From Actinomycetes bacterium (GTDB taxonomy: Bacteria > Actinomycetota > Actinomycetes > Actinomycetales > Cellulomonadaceae): DNA of 5,081 nucleotides. A program made the translations under genes and the position numbers. Below the pieces are notes generated by a model. It saw nothing but the letters and a program-made list of their open reading frames with translations. It did not search any database and was not told the origin of the DNA. Below, piece after piece: positions 1 through 5,081 of this stretch. How positions within the stretch are numbered: the first letter of the stretch is position 1; each line of letters begins with the position of its first letter. Where the stretch lies: assembly GCA_023389455.1 (NCBI GenBank), contig JAEWEJ010000132.1, positions 1 through 5,081 of the forward strand, read 5' to 3'.

Positions 1-794
1 GCGCCGAGCCCCGCACGCCGGCGCACCGGCACGTCGTGCCACGTCCCCGCGAAGGCGTCGTGCAGCACGACCCGGCCCAGCAGCGAGCGCCCCGTGCCGC
101 ACACGAGGCGGACGACCTCCAGCGCCATGGCCGCACCCGCGGCGGCGCACACCGCGCCCAGCACGCCGTCCACGGCGCACGACGGCACCGCGCCGTCGGG
201 GGGCGGACCACCGAAGACGTCGCGCAGCGCGACGCCCTCACCGGTCGGGGGCGAGGACCAGAACGTGCTGACCTGGGCGTGACCCCGCTGCAGGGACCCC
301 CACACCCACGGCAGACCGAGGTGGGCGCACGCGTCGTCCAGCAGGTAGCGGGTCGCGAAGTTGTCGCTGCCGTCGACGACCAGGTCGTACTCCGCCAGCA
401 GGGCATGCACGTTCCCCGCGTCCAGGCGCACGGGGTGCCTGCGGACGTCGAGCGCGGGGTCCAGGGCCAGCACGGCGTCGGCGGCCGAGTCGACCTTGCG
501 CCGCCCGACGTCGGCCGCGCCGTGCACCACCTGGCGCTGCAGGTTGGAGGGCTCGACGACGTCGTCGTCGACGATCCCGAGGGTCCCCACGCCCGCTGCC
601 GCGAGGTACAGCAGGACGGGCGACCCCAGGCCGCCTGCGCCCACCACCAGCACCCGGGCGGCCAGCAGCCGGCGCTGCCCCTGCTCGCCGACCTCGGCCA
701 GCGCGAGGTGCCGCGCGTACCGCGCGACCTGGTCCGCCGTGAGCGGCGGGCCCGGGGCCACGAGCGGCGGCAGCGCCGCTCCCGCCGGGCTCAC
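1..794 (-). CDS. moeB: ThiF/MoeB/MoeZ-family sulfur-carrier adenylyltransferase, 3' end cut off by window edge
   Basis: This cytoplasmic E1-like enzyme should adenylate the C-terminal Gly-Gly of a ubiquitin-like sulfur carrier, MoaD in molybdopterin synthesis or ThiS-like proteins in other pathways. 264 residues are visible. The nucleotide-binding loop GAGGLG is at 52-57, followed by DDDVVEPSNLQRQ (76-88) and DGSDNFATR (141-149). R28, R87, K100 and D144 match the catalytic set R14, R73, K86 and D130 of E. coli MoeB with a constant shift of 14, which supports an active enzyme. The conserved Cys segment PSCAVDGVLG is at 204-213. The zinc-binding CxxC pairs of E. coli MoeB are absent from the visible part, as in actinobacterial MoeZ proteins, which usually end in a rhodanese domain; that part would lie outside the window. 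The GTG start overlaps the stop of the cupin gene (GTGA), so translation is probably coupled; its own Shine-Dalgarno is weak. Family call is secure; MoeB versus MoeZ versus ThiF is inferred from the nitrate reductase context. Confidence 0.9.
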   Translation of the reverse strand, partial: MSPAGAALPPLVAPGPPLTADQVARYARHLALAEVGEQGQRRLLAARVLVVGAGGLGSPVLLYLAAAGVGTLGIVDDDVVEPSNLQRQVVHGAADVGRRKVDSAADAVLALDPALDVRRHPVRLDAGNVHALLAEYDLVVDGSDNFATRYLLDDACAHLGLPWVWGSLQRGHAQVSTFWSSPPTGEGVALRDVFGGPPPDGAVPSCAVDGVLGAVCAAAGAAMALEVVRLVCGTGRSLLGRVVLHDAFAGTWHDVPVRRRAGLG

Positions 795-1132
795 CCGTGC
801 GCGCCCGTCACGACACCGGTGACGGTCGTCAGCAGCACCACGCTGTCCTCGAGCGCACGGACCGCGTGCCGCTCGTGGGTGAGCTCCCAGAGCTCGCCGG
901 CGCCCACCTCCTGCTGCAGGTCGTCGCCGACCTCGACGCGCACGCGCCCCAGCAGCGTCTGCAGGCTCGCCGCGGGCGGCGAGGAGTGCTCACCCAGGCG
1001 GGCGTCGGCGACCAGGGCGATCACGGTCTGGCGCAGCTCGCCGTCGTGCACGACGAGACGTGCGCTGCGGCCGTGCGGGTCGGTGCGGGCGGCGTCGAGG
1101 AGCTCGGTCGTCAGGGCGCGGAGGTCCGGCAT
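791..1132 (-). CDS. Small cupin-like protein, function unknown
   Basis: This is a 113-residue soluble protein with no signal peptide or membrane segment. Residues about 34-105 read as a single small beta-barrel of the RmlC-like cupin type: alternating hydrophobic strands, a turn around GEHSSPPAASLQ (47-58), LLGRVRVEVG (60-69), GAGELWEL (77-84), then HERHAVRALEDSVVLLTTV (86-104). Of the usual cupin metal ligands only H49 and H89, perhaps with Q58 or H86, are present, so metal binding and catalysis are doubtful. Similar small cupins are common in actinobacteria without assigned function. The ATG at 1132 is preferred over the ATG at 1177 because GAGGA sits seven bases upstream of it and the extra 15 residues do not look like a conserved domain. 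Its stop overlaps the start of the MoeB-like gene, so it leads a two-gene operon divergent from narK. A sensory or accessory role in molybdenum or nitrate metabolism is only a guess from position. Confidence 0.8.
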   Translation of the reverse strand: MPDLRALTTELLDAARTDPHGRSARLVVHDGELRQTVIALVADARLGEHSSPPAASLQTLLGRVRVEVGDDLQQEVGAGELWELTHERHAVRALEDSVVLLTTVTGVVTGAHG

Positions 1133-1139
1133 GGGTCGA

Positions 1140-1144
1140 TCCTC
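1140..1144 (-). promoter_or_regulatory. Ribosome binding site of the cupin gene
   Basis: On the minus strand the sequence reads GAGGA, with seven bases between it and the ATG at 1132. This is a good Shine-Dalgarno match and decides the start of the cupin gene against the longer in-frame ATG at 1177. Confidence 0.7.
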
Positions 1145-1181
1145 GCAGGCGGTGCCGCCCGCCGCGTGACAGCACACGCAC

Positions 1182-1208
1182 GCGCGCCGGGCCCGCGCCC
1201 CGGCGCGC
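1182..1208. repeat. GC-only inverted repeat, 10-bp arms
   Basis: The arm GCGCGCCGGG (1182-1191) is the exact reverse complement of CCCGGCGCGC (1199-1208), with seven bases between. It is followed directly by the perfect palindrome CCGGGCCCGG (1209-1218). There is no T tract on either side, so it does not look like an intrinsic terminator. It would lie in the leader of the cupin mRNA if that promoter is further right. Since both arms contain only G and C in a GC-rich region, part of the match may be chance. Confidence 0.5.
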
Positions 1209-1223
1209 CCGGGCCCGGCTTCT

Positions 1224-1247
1224 CACACGGTGGTGCCCCGCCGTGTG
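1224..1247. repeat. Inverted repeat with CACACGG/CCGTGTG ends
   Basis: CACACGGTGG (1224-1233) faces CCGCCGTGTG (1238-1247) across the four bases TGCC. Nine of ten positions pair perfectly and the tenth would be a G-U pair in RNA. The arms contain A and T as well as G and C, so this is less easily explained by base composition than its neighbour. It could be an operator for either divergent operon or a hairpin in a leader RNA. Confidence 0.55.
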
Positions 1248-1251
1248 CGCG

Positions 1252-1259
1252 GAACGTTC
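1252..1259. repeat. Short perfect palindrome GAACGTTC
   Basis: GAACGTTC is a perfect 8-bp palindrome lying between the two larger dyads at 1224-1247 and 1267-1294. The flanks (CGCG on the left, GCG on the right) do not extend the symmetry base for base. On its own it is weak; it is listed because it adds to an unusual run of dyads. Confidence 0.35.
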
Positions 1260-1266
1260 GCGACGG

Positions 1267-1294
1267 GTTACCCCGGGACGCGTCCGGGGGAAAC
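1267..1294. promoter_or_regulatory. 28-bp near-perfect dyad, candidate operator upstream of narK
   Basis: The half GTTACCCCGGGACG (1267-1280) faces CGTCCGGGGGAAAC (1281-1294) with no gap. Twelve of fourteen positions are symmetric; the exceptions are A1270/A1291 and G1275/G1286. The dyad is made of matched GTT/AAC ends, CCCC/GGGG blocks and a GGACG/CGTCC core. It ends about ten bases before the possible -10 at 1305-1310 and so overlaps the expected -35 region. This is the placement of a repressor operator or of a site for an activator touching RNA polymerase. The binding protein is not recognised. Confidence 0.5.
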
Positions 1295-1304
1295 ACCGCG
1301 TTCC

Positions 1305-1310
1305 TAGCCT
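1305..1310 (+). promoter_or_regulatory. Possible -10 hexamer of the narK promoter
   Basis: TAGCCT fits the loose TAnnnT pattern of actinobacterial housekeeping promoters and is in one of the few A/T-containing spots of the gap. The hexamer 17 bases upstream (GTCCGG, 1282-1287) is not a good -35 box. If real, transcription would begin near 1317 and give a leader of about 95 bases. Confidence 0.3.
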
Positions 1311-1372
1311 CGGGCACGACGCCGGCACCACGCGGCGCCCCCGCCGGCCCGACCGGCACCGCCGCCCGACCT

Positions 1373-1389
1373 CGCGTGCACCGCACGCG
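1373..1389 (+). repeat. Leader hairpin just upstream of the narK ribosome binding site
   Basis: CGCGTGC (1373-1379) and GCACGCG (1383-1389) are exact reverse complements separated by ACC, giving a compact 7-bp stem with a three-base loop in the presumed narK leader. It ends 11 bases before the GGAGG at 1401, so it does not cover the Shine-Dalgarno. It could shape the leader or stabilise the mRNA; there is no U tract, so it is not a classic terminator. Confidence 0.45.
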
Positions 1390-1400
1390 GCCCGACGCCC

Positions 1401-1405
1401 GGAGG
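1401..1405 (+). promoter_or_regulatory. Ribosome binding site of narK
   Basis: GGAGG lies six bases before the GTG at 1412. This strong site fixes the narK start there, rather than at in-frame codons far upstream that would put the N-terminus inside the divergent operon. Confidence 0.8.
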
Positions 1406-1411
1406 CTCCCC

Positions 1412-2839
1412 GTGACACAGACCCCGACGACGCCACCCGCGGCGTCCGCCAGCGCACCCCCCGTCCTGCCGGGCGCCCCGACGGACCACGGCCCCGGCGC
1501 GGTCGTCCTCACCCCGCCCGGCACGGCACCCGAGCTGGTGCGCCACCGTGGGCGGTGGCTGCACGGCTGGGACCCCGAGGCGACCGACCAGTGGCGGACC
1601 GTGGGCCGTGCGGTCGCCCGGCGCAACCTCGTCCTGTCGGTCTTCGCGGAGTTCCTCGGGTTCGCGGTGTGGGCGCTGTGGAGCATCGTCGTGCCCCAGC
1701 TGCCCGCCGCCGGCTTCGCGCTGACGGCCGACCAGATGTTCTGGCTGATCGCCGTGCCCTCGCTCGTGGGGGCGACCCTGCGCATCCCGTACACGTTCGC
1801 CGTGCCGGTCTTCGGCGGCCGCAACTGGACCGTCGTGTCCGCGCTGCTCCTGCTGCTGCCCACGGGCGCGCTCGTGTGGGCGGTGCAGCGTCCGGACCTG
1901 TCGTTCGGGGTGCTCCTGGGCGTCGCCGCGCTCGCGGGCGTCGGCGGTGGCAACTTCGCGTCGTCGATGGCGAACATCTCGTTCTTCTACCCGGAGCGGG
2001 AGAAGGGTCGCGCGCTCGGCCTGAACGCCGCGGGCGGCAACCTCGGCACGGCGGCCGTGCAGCTCGCGGTCCCGCTCGTGATCGTGGCGTCCGTCGGGGT
2101 GCGGCTCGAGCGGGCCGGACTCATGTTCATCCCGCTCGCGGTGCTGGCCGCGGCCCTCGCGTGGCGTCTCATGGACAACGTCAAGGACGCGGCGGCCGAC
2201 CCCCGCGCGTACGGGTCGGCGGCGCGGCAGCGGCACACCTGGATCATCTCGTTCGTCTACATCGGCACCTTCGGCTCGTTCATCGGCTTCTCGGGGGCCT
2301 TCCCGACGCTGCTGCGCAACGAGTTCCCCACCATGACGCTGTCGATCGCCTTCCTGGGGGCGCTCGTCGGGTCGGTCGCGCGCCCCCTGGGCGGGATCCT
2401 CGCGGACCGTCTCGGTGGTGCCCGGGTGACGATCGTCGCGTTCGCGGTCATGGCCACGGGCACGGTCGGCGCGATCCTCGCGCTGCGCGCCGGGTCGTTC
2501 CCGCTGTTCTTCACCTCGTTCCTCGTGCTCTTCCTGGCCACGGGCGCCGGCAACGGCTCGGTGTACCGCATGATCCCGGCGGTCTTCCGGCACGGTGCCG
2601 GCGACGCGGCCGACCGTGCCCGCCGTGCCAAGGCGGCCGCCGGGTGCATCGGCATCGCCGGGGCCGTCGGTGCCGTCGGCGGCTTCCTGATCCCGCGCGG
2701 CTTCGCCGTCTCGACGGGAGCGACCGGCGGCATCGAGGCCGCACTGTGGGTGATCGTGGCCCTGTACGGCGTCATGGCCGCGACCACCTGGGCCGTGTAC
2801 GCCCGCCGTGGTGCGGCGTTCGGCGACACCGTCATCTGA
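1412..2839 (+). CDS. narK: NarK-type MFS nitrate/nitrite transporter
   Basis: This 475-residue inner-membrane protein moves nitrate into the cell, either with protons or in exchange for nitrite. It belongs to the nitrate/nitrite porter branch of the major facilitator superfamily. A hydrophilic N-terminal tail of about 70 residues, rich in Pro, Ala and Thr up to about residue 35, precedes ARRNLVLSVFAEFLGF and the first membrane helix (about 74-94); about 12 helices fit the hydrophobicity. Arg124 in LRIPYTF and Arg324 in SVARPLGG correspond to the substrate-binding Arg89 and Arg305 of E. coli NarK. The first nitrate signature is at 175-212 (GGGNFASSMANISFF and GLNAAGGNLG), the second at about 376-389 (TGAGNGSVYRMIP). 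The GTG start is set by GGAGG six bases upstream. The stop overlaps the ATG of the nitrate reductase by one base, so the two are surely one operon; this argues for nitrate import for assimilation. Symporter or exchanger cannot be decided from sequence alone. Confidence 0.95.
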   Translation: MTQTPTTPPAASASAPPVLPGAPTDHGPGAVVLTPPGTAPELVRHRGRWLHGWDPEATDQWRTVGRAVARRNLVLSVFAEFLGFAVWALWSIVVPQLPAAGFALTADQMFWLIAVPSLVGATLRIPYTFAVPVFGGRNWTVVSALLLLLPTGALVWAVQRPDLSFGVLLGVAALAGVGGGNFASSMANISFFYPEREKGRALGLNAAGGNLGTAAVQLAVPLVIVASVGVRLERAGLMFIPLAVLAAALAWRLMDNVKDAAADPRAYGSAARQRHTWIISFVYIGTFGSFIGFSGAFPTLLRNEFPTMTLSIAFLGALVGSVARPLGGILADRLGGARVTIVAFAVMATGTVGAILALRAGSFPLFFTSFLVLFLATGAGNGSVYRMIPAVFRHGAGDAADRARRAKAAAGCIGIAGAVGAVGGFLIPRGFAVSTGATGGIEAALWVIVALYGVMAATTWAVYARRGAAFGDTVI

Positions 2840-2841
2840 TG
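2837..2841 (+). promoter_or_regulatory. TGATG stop-start overlap coupling narK and the nitrate reductase
   Basis: The TGA of narK and the ATG of the reductase share the A at 2839. No strong Shine-Dalgarno precedes this ATG, so initiation most likely depends on ribosomes ending narK. The GGAGG at 2874-2878 is too far upstream of the next suitable GTG to support a later start. Confidence 0.8.
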
Positions 2842-5081
2842 ACCGCCACCACGACGACGCGGGACGTGCGCACGGAGGTGGCGCAGGTCGCCACCGTGTG
2901 CACGTACTGCGGTGTGGGCTGCGGCATCCTGCTCGACGTCGGGCCGGACGGTGCCGTGCGCCGGGCGAGCGGCGACCGGACGCACCCGTCCAACGCGGGG
3001 CGCCTGTGCACCAAGGGGTCCACCAGCGCGACGGTCCTGACGGCCGGTGGCCGGCTGACGACCGCGCTCGTGCGCACCGAGCGCGGCGCCGCCCCGGTGC
3101 CCGTCGACGTCGACGACGCGATCGCTCAGGTGGCGCGTCGGCTGCGGGAGATCCTCGACCGGGACGGGCCGGACGCCATCGCGCTGTACGTCTCGGGGCA
3201 GATGAGCATCGAGGCCCAGTACCTCGCCAACAAGCTGGCGAAGGGGTACCTGCGGACCAGCAGGATCGAGTCCAACTCCCGGCTGTGCATGGCGAGCGCC
3301 GGCACGGGGTACAAGCTCTCGCTGGGCGCCGACGGGCCGCCCGGGTCGTACGACGACCTGGACCACGCCGACGTCTTCCTGCTCGTCGGCGCCAACATGG
3401 CCGACTGCCACCCGGTGCTCTTCCTGCGCCTGCTCGACCGCGTCAAGGCCGGGGCTCGGCTGATCGTCGTGGACCCGCGGCGCACCGCGACGGCGGACCG
3501 GGCGGACCTGTTCCTGCAGGTCCGCCCGGGCACGGACATCGCGCTGCTCAACGGGCTGCTGCACCTGCTCGTCGAGGCCGGCGCGGTGGACGAGGCGTTC
3601 GTCGCGGAGCACACCGAGGGCTGGGAGGCGATGCCGGACCTGCTGGCCGACTACCCGCCCGACGTGGTGGAGCGGCTCACGGGCGTGCCGGCCGCGGACC
3701 TGCGCGCCGCGGCGGGGCTGATCGCGGGGGCCGGGGACTGGGTCTCGTGCTGGACGATGGGCCTCAACCAGTCCACGCACGGCACGTGGAGCACGAACGC
3801 GCTGGTCAACCTGCACCTGGCGACGGGAGCGATCGGGCGTCGGGGGAGCGGGCCCTTCTCGTTGACCGGGCAGCCGAACGCCATGGGCGGGCGGGAGATG
3901 GGCTACATGGGCCCGGGCCTGCCGGGCCAGCGCAGCGTGCTCGACCCCGACGACCGCGCGTTCTGCGAGGACCTGTGGGGCGTGCCGCGCGGCACGGTCC
4001 GGGCCGACGGCGCCGGGACGGGCACGATCGACATGTTCCGCCGGATGGCTGACGGCGAGATCCGCGCCTGCTGGGTCATCTGCACCAACCCCGTGGCGTC
4101 GGTGGGCAACCGGCGCACGGTCATCGAGGGGCTCGAGCGCGCCGAGCTGGTGGTGACGCAGGACGTGTTCGCCGACACCGAGACCAACGCGTACGCGGAC
4201 GTCGTGCTGCCGGCCGCGATGTGGTCGGAGGCGGACGGGGTGATGGTGAACAGCGAGCGCACGATGACGCTCGCCCGACGTGCCCTGTCCGCTCCCGGTG
4301 ACGCGCTGCCCGACTGGCAGCTGATCGCCCGCGTCGCCACCGCGATGGGCTTCGACGGGTTCGCCCACACGTCGTCCGAGGAGGTGTTCGCCGAGCTGCG
4401 CCGCAGCAGCAACCCGCGCACCGGGTACGACCTGCGCGGCGTGACGTACGAGCGGCTGCGCAGCGGCCCCGTGCAGTGGCCGGCGGCTCCCGACGGGCCG
4501 GCGCGCAACCCGCTGCGCTACCTCAACGACGGCGTGCACCAGCCCCGGCACGTCCGCCAGGACGGCGCCGTCCCGCGTCTCGTGTTCCCGACGCCCAGCG
4601 GGCGGGCGGTGTTCCACGCCCGCCCGCACGTCGACCCGGCGGAGCTGCCCGACGACGACCACCCGTTCCTGCTGACCACCGGCCGGGTCGCCCACCAGTG
4701 GCACACCCTGACGAAGACGGGCCGGGTGCCTGCCCTCAACCGGCTGAACCCCGGCCCGTTCGTCGAGGTGCACCCCGACAACGCGGCCCGGCTGGCACTG
4801 GCGGACGGCGCCGCGGTGGAGGTCGCGTCCCGCCGGGGGCGTGCCGTGCTGCCCGTGGTGGTGACCGACCGCGTCCGGCCCGGCACGCTCTTCGCGCCGT
4901 TCCACTGGAACGACCTGTTCGGGGAGTACCTCAGCGTGAACGCCGTGACCAACGACGCGGTGGACCCGTTGTCGTTCCAGCCCGAGCTCAAGGCGTGCGC
5001 CGTCGCGCTGACGCCGGTCGCGACGCCGGCACCGGCCCCGGACGGCACGGGCGCGGACCAGGCCGACCGCACGGTCGGGGC
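2839..5081 (+). CDS. nasC: Assimilatory-type molybdopterin nitrate reductase catalytic subunit, open at window edge
   Basis: This enzyme reduces nitrate to nitrite with a bis-MGD molybdenum centre fed by one [4Fe-4S] cluster. The frame is unbroken for 747 codons with no stop before the edge. The cluster motif is C21-x2-C24-x3-C28-x28-C57, followed by K59 in LCTKG, the lysine usually placed between cluster and cofactor. SNSRLCMASA (145-154) supplies C150, the expected Mo ligand, as in Nas/NarB/Nap and unlike the Asp of NarG. Cofactor-binding stretches include VVDPRRTATADRADLF (210-225), QPNAMGGREMGYMGPGLPG (344-362) and ETNAYADVVLPAAMWSEADG (448-467). The C-terminal dinucleotide-binding barrel begins near 609 (LLTTGRVAHQWHT) and ends near 724 (SFQPELKACAVAL). 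There is no Tat signal, so the enzyme is cytoplasmic, which excludes a standard NapA. NarB-like enzymes end about here, but this one continues into a Pro/Ala linker. A fused electron-transfer domain, such as the sulfite-reductase-like flavoprotein module annotated in related actinobacterial proteins, is likely but not visible. Confidence 0.93.
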   Translation, partial: MTATTTTRDVRTEVAQVATVCTYCGVGCGILLDVGPDGAVRRASGDRTHPSNAGRLCTKGSTSATVLTAGGRLTTALVRTERGAAPVPVDVDDAIAQVARRLREILDRDGPDAIALYVSGQMSIEAQYLANKLAKGYLRTSRIESNSRLCMASAGTGYKLSLGADGPPGSYDDLDHADVFLLVGANMADCHPVLFLRLLDRVKAGARLIVVDPRRTATADRADLFLQVRPGTDIALLNGLLHLLVEAGAVDEAFVAEHTEGWEAMPDLLADYPPDVVERLTGVPAADLRAAAGLIAGAGDWVSCWTMGLNQSTHGTWSTNALVNLHLATGAIGRRGSGPFSLTGQPNAMGGREMGYMGPGLPGQRSVLDPDDRAFCEDLWGVPRGTVRADGAGTGTIDMFRRMADGEIRACWVICTNPVASVGNRRTVIEGLERAELVVTQDVFADTETNAYADVVLPAAMWSEADGVMVNSERTMTLARRALSAPGDALPDWQLIARVATAMGFDGFAHTSSEEVFAELRRSSNPRTGYDLRGVTYERLRSGPVQWPAAPDGPARNPLRYLNDGVHQPRHVRQDGAVPRLVFPTPSGRAVFHARPHVDPAELPDDDHPFLLTTGRVAHQWHTLTKTGRVPALNRLNPGPFVEVHPDNAARLALADGAAVEVASRRGRAVLPVVVTDRVRPGTLFAPFHWNDLFGEYLSVNAVTNDAVDPLSFQPELKACAVALTPVATPAPAPDGTGADQADRTVG
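5011..5081 (+). other. Pro/Ala/Thr-rich tail or interdomain linker of the nitrate reductase
   Basis: From about residue 725 the protein changes from the folded dinucleotide-binding barrel to TPVATPAPAPDGTG and then ADQADRTVG, with no stop by the window edge. Such composition is typical of flexible linkers joining domains. It suggests that another domain follows, though a short disordered tail cannot be excluded. Confidence 0.6.

Larger units (their letters stand above)
1133..1411. promoter_or_regulatory. Divergent intergenic control region between the cupin and narK genes
   Basis: These 279 bases separate two divergent start codons and should carry both promoters. No convincing gene is seen here: the frames that stay open are continuations of shadow frames. 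The region holds several inverted repeats (separate entries), a possible -10 hexamer for narK and a leader hairpin. No clear -35 box and no recognisable promoter for the leftward operon were found by eye, which is common in high-GC actinobacteria. Confidence 0.7.

Noticed and set aside
36..1169. 377-codon open frame on the plus strand over the left operon
   Set aside because: The product is Arg/Gly/Ala-rich and featureless, while the minus strand gives a MoeB-like protein with all catalytic motifs and a cupin-like protein.
1133..1177. Longer start of the cupin gene at the ATG at 1177
   Set aside because: The added 15 residues show no domain character, and the good Shine-Dalgarno at 1140-1144 lies inside this stretch and points to the ATG at 1132.
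1251..1304. Possible ECF sigma -35 (GGAAC at 1251-1255) and GGAACG/CGTTCC inverted pair (1251-1256, 1299-1304)
   Set aside because: No matching -10 (CGTC or CGTT type) at the right distance, and six-base arms 42 bases apart are not significant.
1322..1360. Direct repeat CCGGCACC at 1322-1329 and 1353-1360
   Set aside because: Eight GC-rich bases repeated once in a GC-rich region are expected by chance, and no further copies or regular spacing were seen.
797..1411. Upstream in-frame extension of narK
   Set aside because: The extra 205 residues overlap the divergent cupin gene, are composition-driven, and contain no transporter sequence. GGAGG before the GTG at 1412 gives a proper start.
1304..2593. 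429-codon minus-strand frame over narK
   Set aside because: Product is almost wholly Arg/Glu/Gly/His-rich, as expected for the antisense of a hydrophobic membrane protein gene in GC-rich DNA.
2808..4052. Plus-strand 414-codon frame inside the nitrate reductase
   Set aside because: Wrong frame of the reductase: Arg/Gly/Ala-rich with no motifs, while the frame starting at 2839 contains the cluster cysteines, Mo ligand and cofactor-binding segments.
2257..4905. 882-codon open frame on the minus strand opposite narK and the nitrate reductase
   Set aside because: It is an antisense shadow typical of GC-rich genes. Its product is low-complexity Arg/Gly/Pro/His-rich sequence with no domain, and the opposite strand encodes two clear conserved proteins with correct motifs.

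Overview
The window is very GC-rich, almost entirely coding, and its codons strongly favour G or C in the third position. Together with the style of the proteins this points to a high-GC actinobacterium. Cellulomonas or a close relative is my best guess, but that rests on recognition and was not tested. I see no mobile element, CRISPR array, tRNA or rRNA.

The layout is two short operons diverging from one control region. Leftward (minus strand), a 113-residue cupin-like protein (791-1132) overlaps by four bases the start of a ThiF/MoeB/MoeZ-family adenylyltransferase (1-794), whose C-terminus runs off the left edge. Rightward (plus strand), a NarK-type nitrate/nitrite transporter (1412-2839) overlaps by one base a molybdopterin-dependent assimilatory-type nitrate reductase (2839 to beyond 5081). 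That reading frame is still open at the right edge and has just entered a Pro/Ala/Thr-rich stretch that looks like an interdomain linker.

The genes make one functional story. NarK brings nitrate into the cell and the NasC/NarB-like enzyme reduces it to nitrite in the cytoplasm. The MoeB/MoeZ-like enzyme would activate the MoaD sulfur carrier needed for the molybdopterin cofactor of that reductase. The cupin protein has no clear function; its overlap with the adenylyltransferase gene suggests co-expression.

The 279-base gap between the divergent starts (1133-1411) is the least ordinary part. It holds a chain of inverted repeats: 1182-1208, 1209-1218, 1224-1247, 1252-1259 and 1267-1294. The last is a 28-bp dyad with 12 of 14 matched positions, placed over the likely -35 region of narK. 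A tight hairpin (1373-1389) lies just upstream of the narK ribosome binding site. I found no convincing new biological system. The best leads are this control region and the probable C-terminal fusion of the nitrate reductase.
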